NCBI RefSeq assembly: GCF_040882075.1
Contig: NZ_JBBEBZ010000175.1
Coordinates: 4,586 to 68,585, forward strand
Direction: 5' to 3'
Source of the DNA: Nitriliruptor sp040882075
Lineage (GTDB): Bacteria; Actinomycetota; Nitriliruptoria; Nitriliruptorales; Nitriliruptoraceae
Length of the DNA: 64,000 bases
Made by a program: the position numbers and the translations under genes. The notes beneath the pieces were generated by a model, which ran no database searches, was not told the origin of the DNA, and saw nothing but the letters and a program-made list of their open reading frames with translations. Shown piece after piece: positions 32,859-41,921 of the stretch; positions within the stretch are counted from its first letter, which is position 1, and the number at the start of each line of letters is the position of its first letter.

Positions 32859-33892
32859 CACCCGAAGAACGTCTCGGCGACCGCGAACAGGTCGGCCGGG
32901 ACCATCTTGAGGTGCTCGGTGGCCTCCGCGAGCGAGACCGGCACGACCCCGAAGTTGCGGTACGCGGTCATCGTCCCCCAGGCACCGTCCATCGCCAGCT
33001 CCGCGGCGCGCACGCCCATCTGGGTCGCGAGGACCCGATCCATCGGCGTCGGCGACCCGCCGCGCTGCACGTGTCCGAGGATGGTGACCCGGGCCGGGAA
33101 CCCGGTCCGGGTCTCGATCTCGTGGGCGATCGTGTGGCCGATACCCCCGAGCCGTGGCCGACCGAACTCGTCCTTCGGCGGCTCGGCGAGCTCCATGGTG
33201 CCAGGCTGCGGCAGCGCGCCTTCGGCGACGACCACGATGGAGAAGTCGCGCCCGACCCCGGCACGGTGCTTGAGGTGGCGACCGACGGCGTCGATGTCGA
33301 ACGGCACCTCGGGGACCAGGATCGCGTCTGCCCCTCCGGCCATCCCGGCGTAGGTGGCGATCCAGCCCGCGTGGCGCCCCATCACCTCGAGCACCATCAC
33401 ACGGTTGTGCGACTCCGCGGTCGAGTGCAGCCGATCGACCGCCTCGGTCGCGGTCCGGACGGCGGTCAGGAACCCGATGGTGAGGTCGGTCCCACCGACG
33501 TCGTTGTCGATGGTCTTCGGGATACCGATGATCGGGATCTCCTCGTCCTCCCACAGGTGCCGGGACGCGGACAGCGTCCCCTCGCCGCCGATGACGATCA
33601 GGCCGTCGAGCCGGTGGACCTCGAGCGCGTCGCGGATGCGCTCGACCCCGTCGGGTTCCCGGTAGGGGTCGACCCGGGAGGTACCGAGCATCGTGCCGCC
33701 CCGGTGGAGCAGCCCCCGGGTCGACGCCACCGTGAGCTGCTCGACCTGCCCCTCGAGCACACCCTTCCAGCCCGACTTGAAGCCGTAGGTGATCGAGTGG
33801 GACCGGTCGGCGCGCCGCACGATGGCGCGGATCGCGGCGTTCAGGCCGGGACAGTCGCCGCCGCCGGTCAGGATCCCGATGCGGCAGACCAT
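32858..33892 (-). CDS. pfkA: 6-phosphofructokinase
   Basis: A 344-residue phosphofructokinase-A family enzyme. Nucleotide site GGGDCPGLNA, then GGEGTL (Gly at the position that allows ATP), PKTIDNDVGGTD (Lys where E. coli ATP-PFK has Gly, Asp catalytic), VMGRHAGWIA and LGHVQRGGSP. The Gly/Lys combination is that of the actinobacterial group III ATP-dependent PFKs rather than PPi-dependent ones (Asp/Lys). First gene of the operon with the IMPase-family protein and threonine aldolase. Confidence 0.95.
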   Translation of the reverse strand: MVCRIGILTGGGDCPGLNAAIRAIVRRADRSHSITYGFKSGWKGVLEGQVEQLTVASTRGLLHRGGTMLGTSRVDPYREPDGVERIRDALEVHRLDGLIVIGGEGTLSASRHLWEDEEIPIIGIPKTIDNDVGGTDLTIGFLTAVRTATEAVDRLHSTAESHNRVMVLEVMGRHAGWIATYAGMAGGADAILVPEVPFDIDAVGRHLKHRAGVGRDFSIVVVAEGALPQPGTMELAEPPKDEFGRPRLGGIGHTIAHEIETRTGFPARVTILGHVQRGGSPTPMDRVLATQMGVRAAELAMDGAWGTMTAYRNFGVVPVSLAEATEHLKMVPADLFAVAETFFG

Positions 33893-33987
33893 CGGTGGCT
33901 CGTCCTCTGGCTGTCGGTCACGCGGTCGGCGGCACCCTACCCACGACTAGCCTCACCGCACCCCGACACCACCCGCCGGAGCTCGCC

Positions 33988-35496
33988 GTGACCGTCCGCA
34001 TCCTGGCCATCGACGAGGGCACGACCGGCGTGCGCGGGTTCCTGATCGACGGCGACGGCGGCATCGTCGGCAGCGGGTACCGCGAGTTCGAGCAGCACTT
34101 CCCCCGTCCCGGGTGGGTCGAACACGACGCCGACGAGATCTGGCAGGCCACGCTCGAAGCGACCCGCGCGGCCCTCGAGGACGCGGACACGCGGCCTGAC
34201 GAGGTGACGGCCATCGGGATCACCAACCAGCGCGAGACCACCGTGCTGTGGGACCGTTCGACGCTGGCTCCGGTGCACCGCGCCATCGTCTGGCAGGACC
34301 GCCGGACCTCCGCCACGTGCGACCAGCTGAAGGCCGCCGGGCACGCCGACGCGATCCGCCGGTGCACGGGTCTGGTGGCCGACGCCTACTTCTCAGGGAC
34401 CAAGATCGCCTGGACCCTCGACGCGGTGGACGGTGCCCGCGACCGGGCGGACGCGGGCGATCTCGCGTTCGGCACGATGGACACCTGGCTCGTGGCACGG
34501 ATGACCGGGGGGCGCGAGCACGTCACCGAACCCTCGAACGCGTCGCGGACCATGCTCTACGACGTCCGCGAGGGCGGCTGGTCCGACGCGATGTGCCGGC
34601 TGCTCGACGTGCCCGCCGCGGTGCTCCCCGAGGTCCGGGACTCGGCCGGAACGTTCGGGACGACCGACCCATCCGAGTTCCTCGGGATCGAGGCACCCAT
34701 CACGGGGATCGCCGGCGACCAGCAGGCGGCCCTGTTCGGGCAGGGGTGCTGGTCACCCGGCACGTCGAAGAACACCTACGGCACGGGGTCGTTCCTGCTG
34801 CTGAACACCGGTGCCGACGCGGTCGAGAGCCAGCACGGCCTCCTGACCTCGGTCGGTTGGCAGATCGACGGCGAACCGACCTACGTCCTCGAGGGCGCGA
34901 TCTTCGTCACGGGCGCGTCGGTGCAGTGGCTGCGTGACGGGCTCGGGATCATCGACGAAGCGGCCGAGACCGAGCAGCTCGCCGCGCAGCTGCCGGACGG
35001 CAACGAAGGAGTCTACCTCGTCCCCGCGTTCGCTGGCCTCGGGGCTCCCCACTGGGACCAGTACGCCCGGGGCACCATCGTCGGTCTGACCCGCGGGACC
35101 GGCCGCGCCCACCTCGCACGCGCCGCCCTCGAGGCGATGGCCTACCAGACCGTCGACGTGGCCGAGCTGATGGAGCGCGAGGCCAAGCACGACCTGCAGG
35201 AGCTGCGGGTCGACGGCGGTGCTGCAGCCAACGACCTGCTGTGCCGGTTCCAAGCCGACGTCCTCGGCGTCGACGTCCTGCGGCCGCGCAACGCCGAGAC
35301 GACCGTGCTCGGCGCGGCGTTCCTCGCCGGGCTCGGGTGCGGGGTGTGGGCCTCGACCGACGAGCTCGCGCAGGTCTGGCAGGAGGACGCCCGGTTCTCG
35401 CCCACGATGGACGAAGCCACCCGGCGCCGGTTGCTCGACGGGTGGCGGGCTGCGGTCGACCGCAGCCGCGGGTGGGCCCACGTCACCGAGGGCTGA
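33988..35496 (+). CDS. glpK: Glycerol kinase
   Basis: A 502-residue FGGY-family kinase making sn-glycerol 3-phosphate. AIDEGTTGVRGFLID at the start (phosphate loop), ITNQRETTVLWDR, AIVWQDRRT, FGTMDTWLV, GIAGDQQAALFGQ with the catalytic Asp, and the C-terminal LRVDGGAAANDLLCRFQAD nucleotide site. The GTG at 33988 starts directly before TVRILAIDEG. It is divergent from pfkA; no glpF or glpD lies next to it. Confidence 0.96.
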   Translation: MTVRILAIDEGTTGVRGFLIDGDGGIVGSGYREFEQHFPRPGWVEHDADEIWQATLEATRAALEDADTRPDEVTAIGITNQRETTVLWDRSTLAPVHRAIVWQDRRTSATCDQLKAAGHADAIRRCTGLVADAYFSGTKIAWTLDAVDGARDRADAGDLAFGTMDTWLVARMTGGREHVTEPSNASRTMLYDVREGGWSDAMCRLLDVPAAVLPEVRDSAGTFGTTDPSEFLGIEAPITGIAGDQQAALFGQGCWSPGTSKNTYGTGSFLLLNTGADAVESQHGLLTSVGWQIDGEPTYVLEGAIFVTGASVQWLRDGLGIIDEAAETEQLAAQLPDGNEGVYLVPAFAGLGAPHWDQYARGTIVGLTRGTGRAHLARAALEAMAYQTVDVAELMEREAKHDLQELRVDGGAAANDLLCRFQADVLGVDVLRPRNAETTVLGAAFLAGLGCGVWASTDELAQVWQEDARFSPTMDEATRRRLLDGWRAAVDRSRGWAHVTEG

Positions 35497-35544
35497 CGGC
35501 GCGACGGGCTGCGTCGTCCACAGGCGCGGACGGACCCGGCGGGC

Positions 35545-35568
35545 CCGTGCCCCGGCGGGCTGGCACGG
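35545..35568 (+). terminator. Hairpin downstream of glpK
   Basis: CCGTGCC and GGCACGG form a 7-bp stem with a 10-base loop about 50 bases after the glpK stop. No T-run. Confidence 0.4.
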
Positions 35569-35617
35569 TGCACCGGACGCGGGCGACGGTCGTCCGGTGT
35601 GACGGAACGGGACGCAC

Positions 35618-36220
35618 GTGACCACCTGGGACACCGCGACCGAGCGCTTGCTCGCGCTCGCCACGGCAGCGCTCGACGACGGGCTCCCGCCGGCACCGAC
35701 GCTGGCGGCCTACGCGGGCGACGAGGGGCTCGCCATCGTCGGACTCCGCCCGTTCGCGCCGCACGAGCTGACCGGCCCGCTCGTCGAGCTGGCGGCGCTG
35801 CTGCTGCCCCTCGGCGCCGACCGCTTCGTCCTGGCGCTCCCGGGACGAGCGTGGTCGATCGACGACCCCGTCCCGCCCGTGGTGGAGGACGTCGACCTCC
35901 GCCACACGGTCCTGACCGTCCTCGAGATCGACGGGCACGGACCCGGCGAACCTCGCTGCGATGGGACGATCCACCCCTACGGCCGGGGCGCCGACGGTGT
36001 GGCCCGCTTCGAGGACCCCGTGCCCGTCGGCTGGCCCGAGGGTCCGAGCGCGGATGCGCTGCGCCTCCTGGTCGCTCGCCGGGCGGTCACGTTCGACCCG
36101 GACCCCGACCCTGCCCAGGTGGTGGTGCAGTTCGCTCGCTGTCTGCTGCGCGGCCACCAGGTCGTGCTCGCGCCGGCGGTCGCCGACCACCTCGAAGCGT
36201 TGACGGCGGCGACACCCTGA
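35618..36220 (+). CDS. Protein of unknown function (200 aa)
   Basis: The GTG at 35618 starts a cytosolic alpha/beta protein (MTTWDTATERLLALATAALDDGLPP...). It contains LLPLGADRFVLALPGRAWS and a run reading VDLRHTVLTVLEIDGHG. Codon bias is strong and it is spaced as an independent gene before msrB. I do not recognise the family. Confidence 0.65.
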   Translation: MTTWDTATERLLALATAALDDGLPPAPTLAAYAGDEGLAIVGLRPFAPHELTGPLVELAALLLPLGADRFVLALPGRAWSIDDPVPPVVEDVDLRHTVLTVLEIDGHGPGEPRCDGTIHPYGRGADGVARFEDPVPVGWPEGPSADALRLLVARRAVTFDPDPDPAQVVVQFARCLLRGHQVVLAPAVADHLEALTAATP

Positions 36221-36264
36221 CGGGTCCGTACCCTCGCGGGACCGGAGCGAGAAGGAGCCCGCAG

Positions 36265-36666
36265 GTGCCAGAGCGCGTGACCCTCACCGACGAGCAGTGG
36301 CGTGAGCGCCTCTCCCCCGAGCAGTACGCGGTCCTGCGGGAGAAGGGCACCGAACGGCCCTTCACGGGCGCGTACTGGGACGCCACCGACGAGGGCACCT
36401 ACCGCTGCGCGGGGTGTGGGACGCCGCTGTTCTCCTCCGAGACGAAGTTCGACGCGCACTGCGGCTGGCCGAGCTTCTCCGCCCCCGTCGACGGTGACGC
36501 CGTCGGTGAGGTCGAGGACCAGTCGCTCGGCATGCGCCGCACCGAGGTGGTCTGCACCGCCTGCGGGGGGCACCTCGGGCACGTCTTCGACGACGCACCG
36601 GACCAGCCGACAGGGCTGCGCTACTGCATCAACTCGGCCAGCGTCGACCTGCAGCCGGACGCCTAG
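36265..36666 (+). CDS. msrB: Peptide-methionine (R)-S-oxide reductase
   Basis: The GTG at 36265 has GAAGGAG seven bases upstream. The 133-residue protein has the two CxxC zinc pairs (Cys48/Cys51, Cys97/Cys100), GWPSF and the catalytic Cys121 in RYCINSASV. It repairs methionine-R-sulfoxide in proteins. A resolving Cys66 (DAHCGWPSF) is present. Confidence 0.97.
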   Translation: MPERVTLTDEQWRERLSPEQYAVLREKGTERPFTGAYWDATDEGTYRCAGCGTPLFSSETKFDAHCGWPSFSAPVDGDAVGEVEDQSLGMRRTEVVCTACGGHLGHVFDDAPDQPTGLRYCINSASVDLQPDA

Positions 36667-36691
36667 ACCACGCCTAGACCGCGCCTAGACC
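36656..36691 (+). repeat. Three tandem copies of an 11-base unit at the msrB stop
   Basis: CGCCTAGACCA-like units occur three times in a row. The first supplies the msrB TAG stop, and the others repeat CCTAGACC before the convergent acyltransferase end at 36698. Confidence 0.75.
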
Positions 36692-36697
36692 AGCGTC

Positions 36698-37462
36698 TCA
36701 GCCCGCGCGGCGCGTCGACCGTGACTTCTCGGCCCCGTCGATCTCGACCGTCGTGCCACCGTCGGCGTCCTCACCGAGCTTGACCGAGCCCGACTTGACC
36801 TTCGACGCGTACTCGTCGACGTACTCCTGGCCGGACAGCAGCATGATCTCGAACATCAGCTCGTCGGTGGCCGAGCGCAGCACGAACGGATCGTCCCTGC
36901 GGTCCGCGAAGCGCGACAGGTCGAGCGGCTGCCCGTAGCGGATCGTGATCGGGCGCCGCTTCGGCAGGTAGGAGCCGGTCGGCATGGCGCGGTCGGTCCC
37001 TTCGACCGCGACGGGCACGATGCGCACGCCGGCCTCGAGCGCCATCCGGACCGGTCCGGTCTTGCCGCGGTACAGCCGACCATCGGGACTCCGGGTCCCC
37101 TCGGGGTAGATGCCGAGCAGGTCACCTCGGTTGAGGATCTCGACGCCGGTCGCGAGCGCGGCATCGCCGCTGCCATCACCGGTGCGCCTCACCGGCACGA
37201 CCCCGGTCCCCTCGAAGAACCACCGGGTCTTCCACGAATCCCAGTAGTCCGCCTTGCCGAGGTAGTAGACCGGTCGCTCGATGGCGATGGGCACGAGGAT
37301 GGAGTCGATGAACGACAGGTGGTTGATCGCCAGGATGACCGGCTCGACCTCGGGCACGTTGTCGAGACCCTCGACCCGGACCGGGAAGTACCGGTCGGTG
37401 ATCGGGGGCAGGACCTTCTTCAACGCGCGGTACATGCGCGGTGCATCGGCCAGTCCCGCCAC
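36698..37462 (-). CDS. plsC: 1-acyl-sn-glycerol-3-phosphate acyltransferase (PlsC family)
   Basis: GTG 37462 has GAGGAG six bases upstream. The 254-residue enzyme has NHLSFID (HX4D catalytic box), GTGVVPVRR, YPEGTRSPDGRL (substrate box) and VPVAVEGTD. It acylates lysophosphatidate in membrane lipid synthesis. The C-terminus ends in a basic and acidic tail (VKSGSVKLGEDADGGTT...). Confidence 0.93.
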   Translation of the reverse strand: MAGLADAPRMYRALKKVLPPITDRYFPVRVEGLDNVPEVEPVILAINHLSFIDSILVPIAIERPVYYLGKADYWDSWKTRWFFEGTGVVPVRRTGDGSGDAALATGVEILNRGDLLGIYPEGTRSPDGRLYRGKTGPVRMALEAGVRIVPVAVEGTDRAMPTGSYLPKRRPITIRYGQPLDLSRFADRRDDPFVLRSATDELMFEIMLLSGQEYVDEYASKVKSGSVKLGEDADGGTTVEIDGAEKSRSTRRAG

Positions 37463-37701
37463 GCTCGGCTCCTCGTCGCTCGGACCGACCGTCCGCCCGC
37501 TCCCGTGCGGCGACGATCGGTCCGTCGGGGTTAGCCTACGCACCCGGCCTCGTGGGCGTCGACACGTCTGCGTGGTCGGACCGGACGGGGTGCGGTGGGA
37601 ACCGTGGCCCGCACGGCTCGGTACCGCCCCGTGCAGCGACGAGGCGCACCGGTCGAAGGGACCCCGGCGGATGGCCGCCGGGGGAACGTGGAGGGAGCGT
37701 C

Positions 37702-38172
37702 GTGGCCGCCGATCTCGGCACCTGGCCTGCGGAGCAGGCCACCGTCCTCCTCGAGGTCCTGCACACCGCTGGGCTGCACCCGGAGGCTCGTCGCGCGCGT
37801 GACGGGGTGCACGTGATCGTCCCCGACGACGAGGGCGATCAGGCGCACGCCACCCTCGTGGCGCAGATGGACACCATCGCGCAAGCCGCCCGGCCGTCCT
37901 CCCCGAACAAGGGCCGCCGTCTGCGGGCCGTCGAGGACCCCGCGGGGACCCGTGGCCCGAAGCGTGCGGCCAAAGCACAGCGCTCGGAACGTCGGCCGCA
38001 GCGGGCGGGCACGGCCTCGGAGGCGCGCCGGTTCGGTCGCCCCGCCGCGTTGGTGATCGCCGGGTTCGTCCTCGCGGTCATCATCGGTCCGCCGACGTCG
38101 ACGTTCGTGCTCGCGGTCACGATCGGTGCGGTCGTGTGGCTGCTCGGCAAGCAGGCGCAGCGCGGCGGCTGA
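37702..38172 (+). CDS. Small C-terminally anchored membrane protein
   Basis: GTG 37702 with GGAGGGA upstream. The 156-residue protein has a soluble N-terminal domain (LLEVLHTAGLHPEARRARDGVHVIVPDDEGDQAHATL) resembling small ferredoxin-like domains that handle stress or Mg transport, a basic linker and one or two C-terminal helices (ALVIAGFVLAVIIGPPTSTFVLAVTIGAVVWLLG). Function unknown. Confidence 0.6.
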   Translation: MAADLGTWPAEQATVLLEVLHTAGLHPEARRARDGVHVIVPDDEGDQAHATLVAQMDTIAQAARPSSPNKGRRLRAVEDPAGTRGPKRAAKAQRSERRPQRAGTASEARRFGRPAALVIAGFVLAVIIGPPTSTFVLAVTIGAVVWLLGKQAQRGG

Positions 38173-38191
38173 CGCCGTCCGCCCGTCGCCG

Positions 38192-40342
38192 TCAGCCACC
38201 GCCGGTCGCGAGCACCTCGTGGAGGAACGCCGCCTGGAGCTGCAGCAGCCGCTCCGCGACGTCCTCCTGACCGGCGACGTGCGTGACGCCGGACAGCGGG
38301 ACGAACCGGTGGCGTCGACCGGCCGCCAGGAGCGCCGCCGACAGCCGCACGGCGTGTGCCGCGACCACGTTGTCGTCCGCGAGGCCGTGGATCAGCAGCA
38401 GCTCGGGTGGCGGAGAGCCCACGGCCGGCTCGACCGCGCCGAGCAACCGTCCATCCGCGTCCACGAGCGACGACACCTCGTAGGCCTCGGGGGATGCGTC
38501 AGGATGCCCGAGGTAGCGCTCGGTGTAGTGGGTGTCGTACAGGTGCCAGTCGGTGACCGGCGCCCCGGCGATCGCCGCCCGGATCGCGTCCGGTCGGCGC
38601 TGCACCGCGAGGGCCGCGAGGTAACCGCCGAAGCTCCACCCGCGCACCGCCACCCGGGACAGGTCGAGCCGCGGTTCGTGCTCGGCAGCGGCCGCGAGCG
38701 CATCGAGCTGGTCGTCGAGGACGGGCGTGGCCAGATCGCCCTGGACCGCGCGCTCGAAGGCCGGGCCGCGCCCGGGCGTGCCCCGGCCGTCGACGACCAG
38801 GACGGCGAACCCCTGGTCGGCGAACCACTGCGAGGTCAGGAACGCCCCGCCCGCCTGCAGCACCCGCTGGGCGTGGGGGCCGCCGTACGGGTCGAGCAGG
38901 ACCGGCAACGGCGTGGTGCCGTCGTCGCCGCTGGGGCGCAGCAGCGCGGCTCGGAGCCGTCGGGGTCCGAGCTCGAGCAGCTCGACACGCGGGGTGAGGG
39001 ACGGGACGGCCGCGAGCGACGCGAGCTCGTGCTGCTGCGTCGCTCCGCCGTCGACGGACCACGACACCGTCACGTGCAGCGTGGGGCGGTCCAAGCCCGC
39101 GCTGCTGGTGACCTGGACCGACGCCGACGCGGTGGCGGCGTGCACCCCCGGATCGTGCTCGGTGACCGGGTCCCACGTGCCGTCGGACGTCCAGCGCCAC
39201 ACGTGCACCTGGGTCGGATCGACGTCCGACGCGGTCACCGTCACGGAGGTCTCGTCGGCGTGGACCACCGAACGGACCTGGAGGCCCGGCGGGCTGACCA
39301 CGTCACCGTCCAGCAGCAGGGCGCGCGATCCGTCGACCCCGTGCGTCGCGACGTCCTCGACGGTCACGAGCCGCGAGCCCGCCCACGTCGGGCTGCCAGG
39401 GACCAGCTCGATCCACGCCTCGTCGTCGAGCTCGCGGACGCAGGTCGTGCGGCCCGTGGCCGGATCGACGGTGAGCACGCGTGCCGAACGCTGGTCGCGG
39501 GACTGCACCTGGAGGGTGAACGGGCCGTCGCCCCACGACACCCGTGCGAGGTAGGGGAACCGGTCGCGGTCCCAGTCGACGTCGATGCGCCGTCCGCCCT
39601 CGGTCGACAGCACGGCGAGCCGGACGTCGGCGTCAGCGGTGCCGGCTGCCGGGTAGCGGATGGTCGGTGGCGGGGTGCCTGGCGTGCCGGGGTCGCCGAG
39701 GTGCCAGGCGGCCACGTCGAACTCATCGACGCGGCAGACGGCGATGTGGTCGCCGTCCGCGCCCCACCAGTGGCCGCGACCGCGGCCCATCTCCTCGGCA
39801 GCGATGAACTCCGCCCGGCCCCACGCGACACCGCTCTCGACCACGAGCGGGCGGGTCACACCGGGCGAACCCGGACCCGCGACCAGCTCGACGAGGTGCA
39901 GCGCGTCGTCGCTGACGTAGGTGATGCGGCGGCCGTCCGGGGACAGCCGGGGATCGAACGCCGGGCCCGCGGTCGGGTGGGCGACGACCGCACCCGTCCG
40001 CAGGTCGACGGTGTGGAGCCGACCACCGACGCTGGTGGCCACGAGCTGGACGTCACGGTCCGTCGCGTAGGCGGTGATGCCGCCGGCGAGCTCGCGTGCC
40101 CGTTCCCGGCGAGCTCGCTCCTCGGCGGACAGGTCCGCGTCGTCGGCACCGAGCTCGGCCGCGTCGAGCACACGACGTTCGCTGCCGGTCCCGAGGTCGA
40201 GCTCCCACAGCGAGGTGATCGGGTCCTCCGGTCCCGCGGCCCGCAGGAACAGCACCCGTTCGCCACCCGGCGCGATGACGAAGCTCCGCGGCACACCGAG
40301 GGTGAACCGACGGGTGCGAGCGTGCTGGCGCGGGAAGCTCAC
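38192..40342 (-). CDS. S9-family dipeptidyl aminopeptidase / prolyl oligopeptidase-like
   Basis: A 716-residue protein: an N-terminal DPP-IV beta-propeller (residues about 20-450, with the AAEEMGRGRGHWWGADGD double-Glu-like loop) and a C-terminal alpha/beta-hydrolase with GWSFGGY (nucleophile Ser), the DDN acid loop in HGLADDNVV and the catalytic His in SGVTHVAG. It would remove dipeptides from peptide N-termini. No signal peptide is seen, so it is cytosolic. It overlaps the ROK kinase gene by four bases as the last gene of a seven-gene operon. Confidence 0.92.
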   Translation of the reverse strand: MSFPRQHARTRRFTLGVPRSFVIAPGGERVLFLRAAGPEDPITSLWELDLGTGSERRVLDAAELGADDADLSAEERARRERARELAGGITAYATDRDVQLVATSVGGRLHTVDLRTGAVVAHPTAGPAFDPRLSPDGRRITYVSDDALHLVELVAGPGSPGVTRPLVVESGVAWGRAEFIAAEEMGRGRGHWWGADGDHIAVCRVDEFDVAAWHLGDPGTPGTPPPTIRYPAAGTADADVRLAVLSTEGGRRIDVDWDRDRFPYLARVSWGDGPFTLQVQSRDQRSARVLTVDPATGRTTCVRELDDEAWIELVPGSPTWAGSRLVTVEDVATHGVDGSRALLLDGDVVSPPGLQVRSVVHADETSVTVTASDVDPTQVHVWRWTSDGTWDPVTEHDPGVHAATASASVQVTSSAGLDRPTLHVTVSWSVDGGATQQHELASLAAVPSLTPRVELLELGPRRLRAALLRPSGDDGTTPLPVLLDPYGGPHAQRVLQAGGAFLTSQWFADQGFAVLVVDGRGTPGRGPAFERAVQGDLATPVLDDQLDALAAAAEHEPRLDLSRVAVRGWSFGGYLAALAVQRRPDAIRAAIAGAPVTDWHLYDTHYTERYLGHPDASPEAYEVSSLVDADGRLLGAVEPAVGSPPPELLLIHGLADDNVVAAHAVRLSAALLAAGRRHRFVPLSGVTHVAGQEDVAERLLQLQAAFLHEVLATGGG

Positions 40343-41289
40343 CGGGACTCCTCGGTCGGGTCGTCGGCACGGCCGAGGGCGAGCATCGCCGCCCCGACCA
40401 TCCCGGCATCGTCGCCGAGCGTGGCCAGCTCGAACGGCGGCAGCGGTCGCAGGTTCCTGCCGAGCACACGCTCACCGAGGGCCCGTTCCGCGGCCGGCAG
40501 CACCCAGGGTGCGGTCGCTTCCGCCGCGCCGCCGCCGATCAGGATCACCTCCGGGTCGAGGGCGTTGACGACGCTGGCCGCGGCGACGCCGAGCCAGCGT
40601 CCGACGTCGACGAGCACGCTCTGCGCGAGCGCGTCCCCGACCTGCGCCGCCTCGGTCACCGCGCGGCCGGTCAGGTCCGTGGCATCCCGCAGCGTCGAGG
40701 GCCGATCGGGGTCCACGAGGCGATCGCGGGCCGCCAGCGCGATCGCCGTACCGGACGCGTACGCCTCGATGCAGCCCCGGTTCCCGCACGGACACGGTCG
40801 CCCGCCCTCCTCGACGATGACGTGACCGAGCTCACCCCCGAACCCGTGCGCCCCCTGGCGCAGCTGCCCACCCGAGACGACCCCTCCCCCGACACCCGTC
40901 CCGAGGGTGAACATCACGACCTCGTCGCGTCCCCGCGCCGCACCGGCACGCTGCTCACCGAGGGTGGCGGCGTTGGCGTCGTTGACCACGGCCACGACAC
41001 CACCGGCGGCGTCGGCGAGGAGCTCGGCGAGGGGAAGGTCGCGCACGCCGATGTTCGGCCCGTACCGCACGCGACCCTGCGGGTCGACCATGCCGGCGAC
41101 TCCGACCCCGACCGGCAGCCCGCCTCCGGCGAGCTCGGCGATGAGCTCCTGCAGACGGGCGACGAGCTGGTCCGCGTCGCGGGCGGGCGTCACCTGCCGG
41201 CGCCGGTCGAGGATCCGGCCGTCGGCGTCGACCGTCGCCGCGACGAGCTTCGTGCCTCCGACGTCGATACCGAGCGCGGCGGCGGTCAC
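40339..41289 (-). CDS. glk: ROK-family glucokinase
   Basis: GTG 41289 with GAGGAG upstream. A 316-residue kinase: GIDVGGTKLVAATVD (phosphate site), VVNDANAATLGEQ (catalytic Asp), GTGVGGGVV, and the ROK zinc motif GHVIVEEGGRPCPCGNRGCIEAYASG. Streptomyces-type GlkA proteins have this layout. It phosphorylates glucose with ATP. Its neighbours (an unknown CxxC protein and an ArsA-like ATPase) match a conserved actinobacterial block. Confidence 0.93.
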   Translation of the reverse strand: MTAAALGIDVGGTKLVAATVDADGRILDRRRQVTPARDADQLVARLQELIAELAGGGLPVGVGVAGMVDPQGRVRYGPNIGVRDLPLAELLADAAGGVVAVVNDANAATLGEQRAGAARGRDEVVMFTLGTGVGGGVVSGGQLRQGAHGFGGELGHVIVEEGGRPCPCGNRGCIEAYASGTAIALAARDRLVDPDRPSTLRDATDLTGRAVTEAAQVGDALAQSVLVDVGRWLGVAAASVVNALDPEVILIGGGAAEATAPWVLPAAERALGERVLGRNLRPLPPFELATLGDDAGMVGAAMLALGRADDPTEESR

Positions 41290-41369
41290 GGGAGCTCCTC
41301 GCGTCGTGGTCGGACGGGGTCGGACGGGGGCGGACGGGGGCGCGACCGGCGAGGGCACGCCGGCCCGCG

Positions 41370-41921
41370 TCAGTCCTCGTCGAGGTCGATGTGCTGCAAC
41401 CCGTCGCGACGCGATCGGCGGCCGGACGCGGCTCCCGATCGGTCCGCCGTAGCCTCGTCCCCATCGGCGGCGGCGTCGACGACCGTGCGGACGGCGAGCG
41501 CGAGCTGTCGGGCGGCTTCGGCGAGGTGCACCACGAGATCGGGTCGGGCGTCCCCGAGCGCTCGGAGGCCGACGCAGATCGGACAGATCCCGCAGGCGTC
41601 GACGGTGTGCCCGTCGGGGCCGTCGCCGCCACCGCCACCGCTCGTGCGCGGACGTTCCGGATCGTCCGTGGTCGTGCGGTCGTCACCTCCGAAGAGGTCG
41701 TCAGCCAGGCCGCGCGGGGGCGATGCGGTCGCCGACGCGGTCAGATCCCGTACCAGCCGCGTGACGGCTTCGGACGCCGGTACCCACCAGCTGCCGTCGT
41801 CGTCCGGCCCGGGCGGCTCGGACGACGGCCGTCGGGCACGACGGTGCGCCTCGACCGGGTCCACGTCGTCGACCGGTGCGTCGCCCTCGCTCGCCCACCA
41901 GGGACGTTCGGCGGCGCTCAC
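41370..41921 (-). CDS. Acidic Gly/Asp-rich protein with CxxCxxC motif (DUF5304-like?)
   Basis: A 183-residue protein: a low-complexity acidic N-terminal half, then DACGICPICVGLRALGDARPDLVVHLAEAARQLALAVRTVVDAA, a short Cys motif followed by an amphipathic helix. Proteins of this kind sit between glk and the ArsA-like gene in other actinobacteria (I believe DUF5304; not checkable here). It overlaps the ArsA-like stop by four bases. Function unknown. Confidence 0.6.
   Translation of the reverse strand: MSAAERPWWASEGDAPVDDVDPVEAHRRARRPSSEPPGPDDDGSWWVPASEAVTRLVRDLTASATASPPRGLADDLFGGDDRTTTDDPERPRTSGGGGGDGPDGHTVDACGICPICVGLRALGDARPDLVVHLAEAARQLALAVRTVVDAAADGDEATADRSGAASGRRSRRDGLQHIDLDED

Noticed and set aside
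38126..40825. 899-codon plus-strand ORF
   Set aside because: Antisense to the S9 peptidase and ROK genes.
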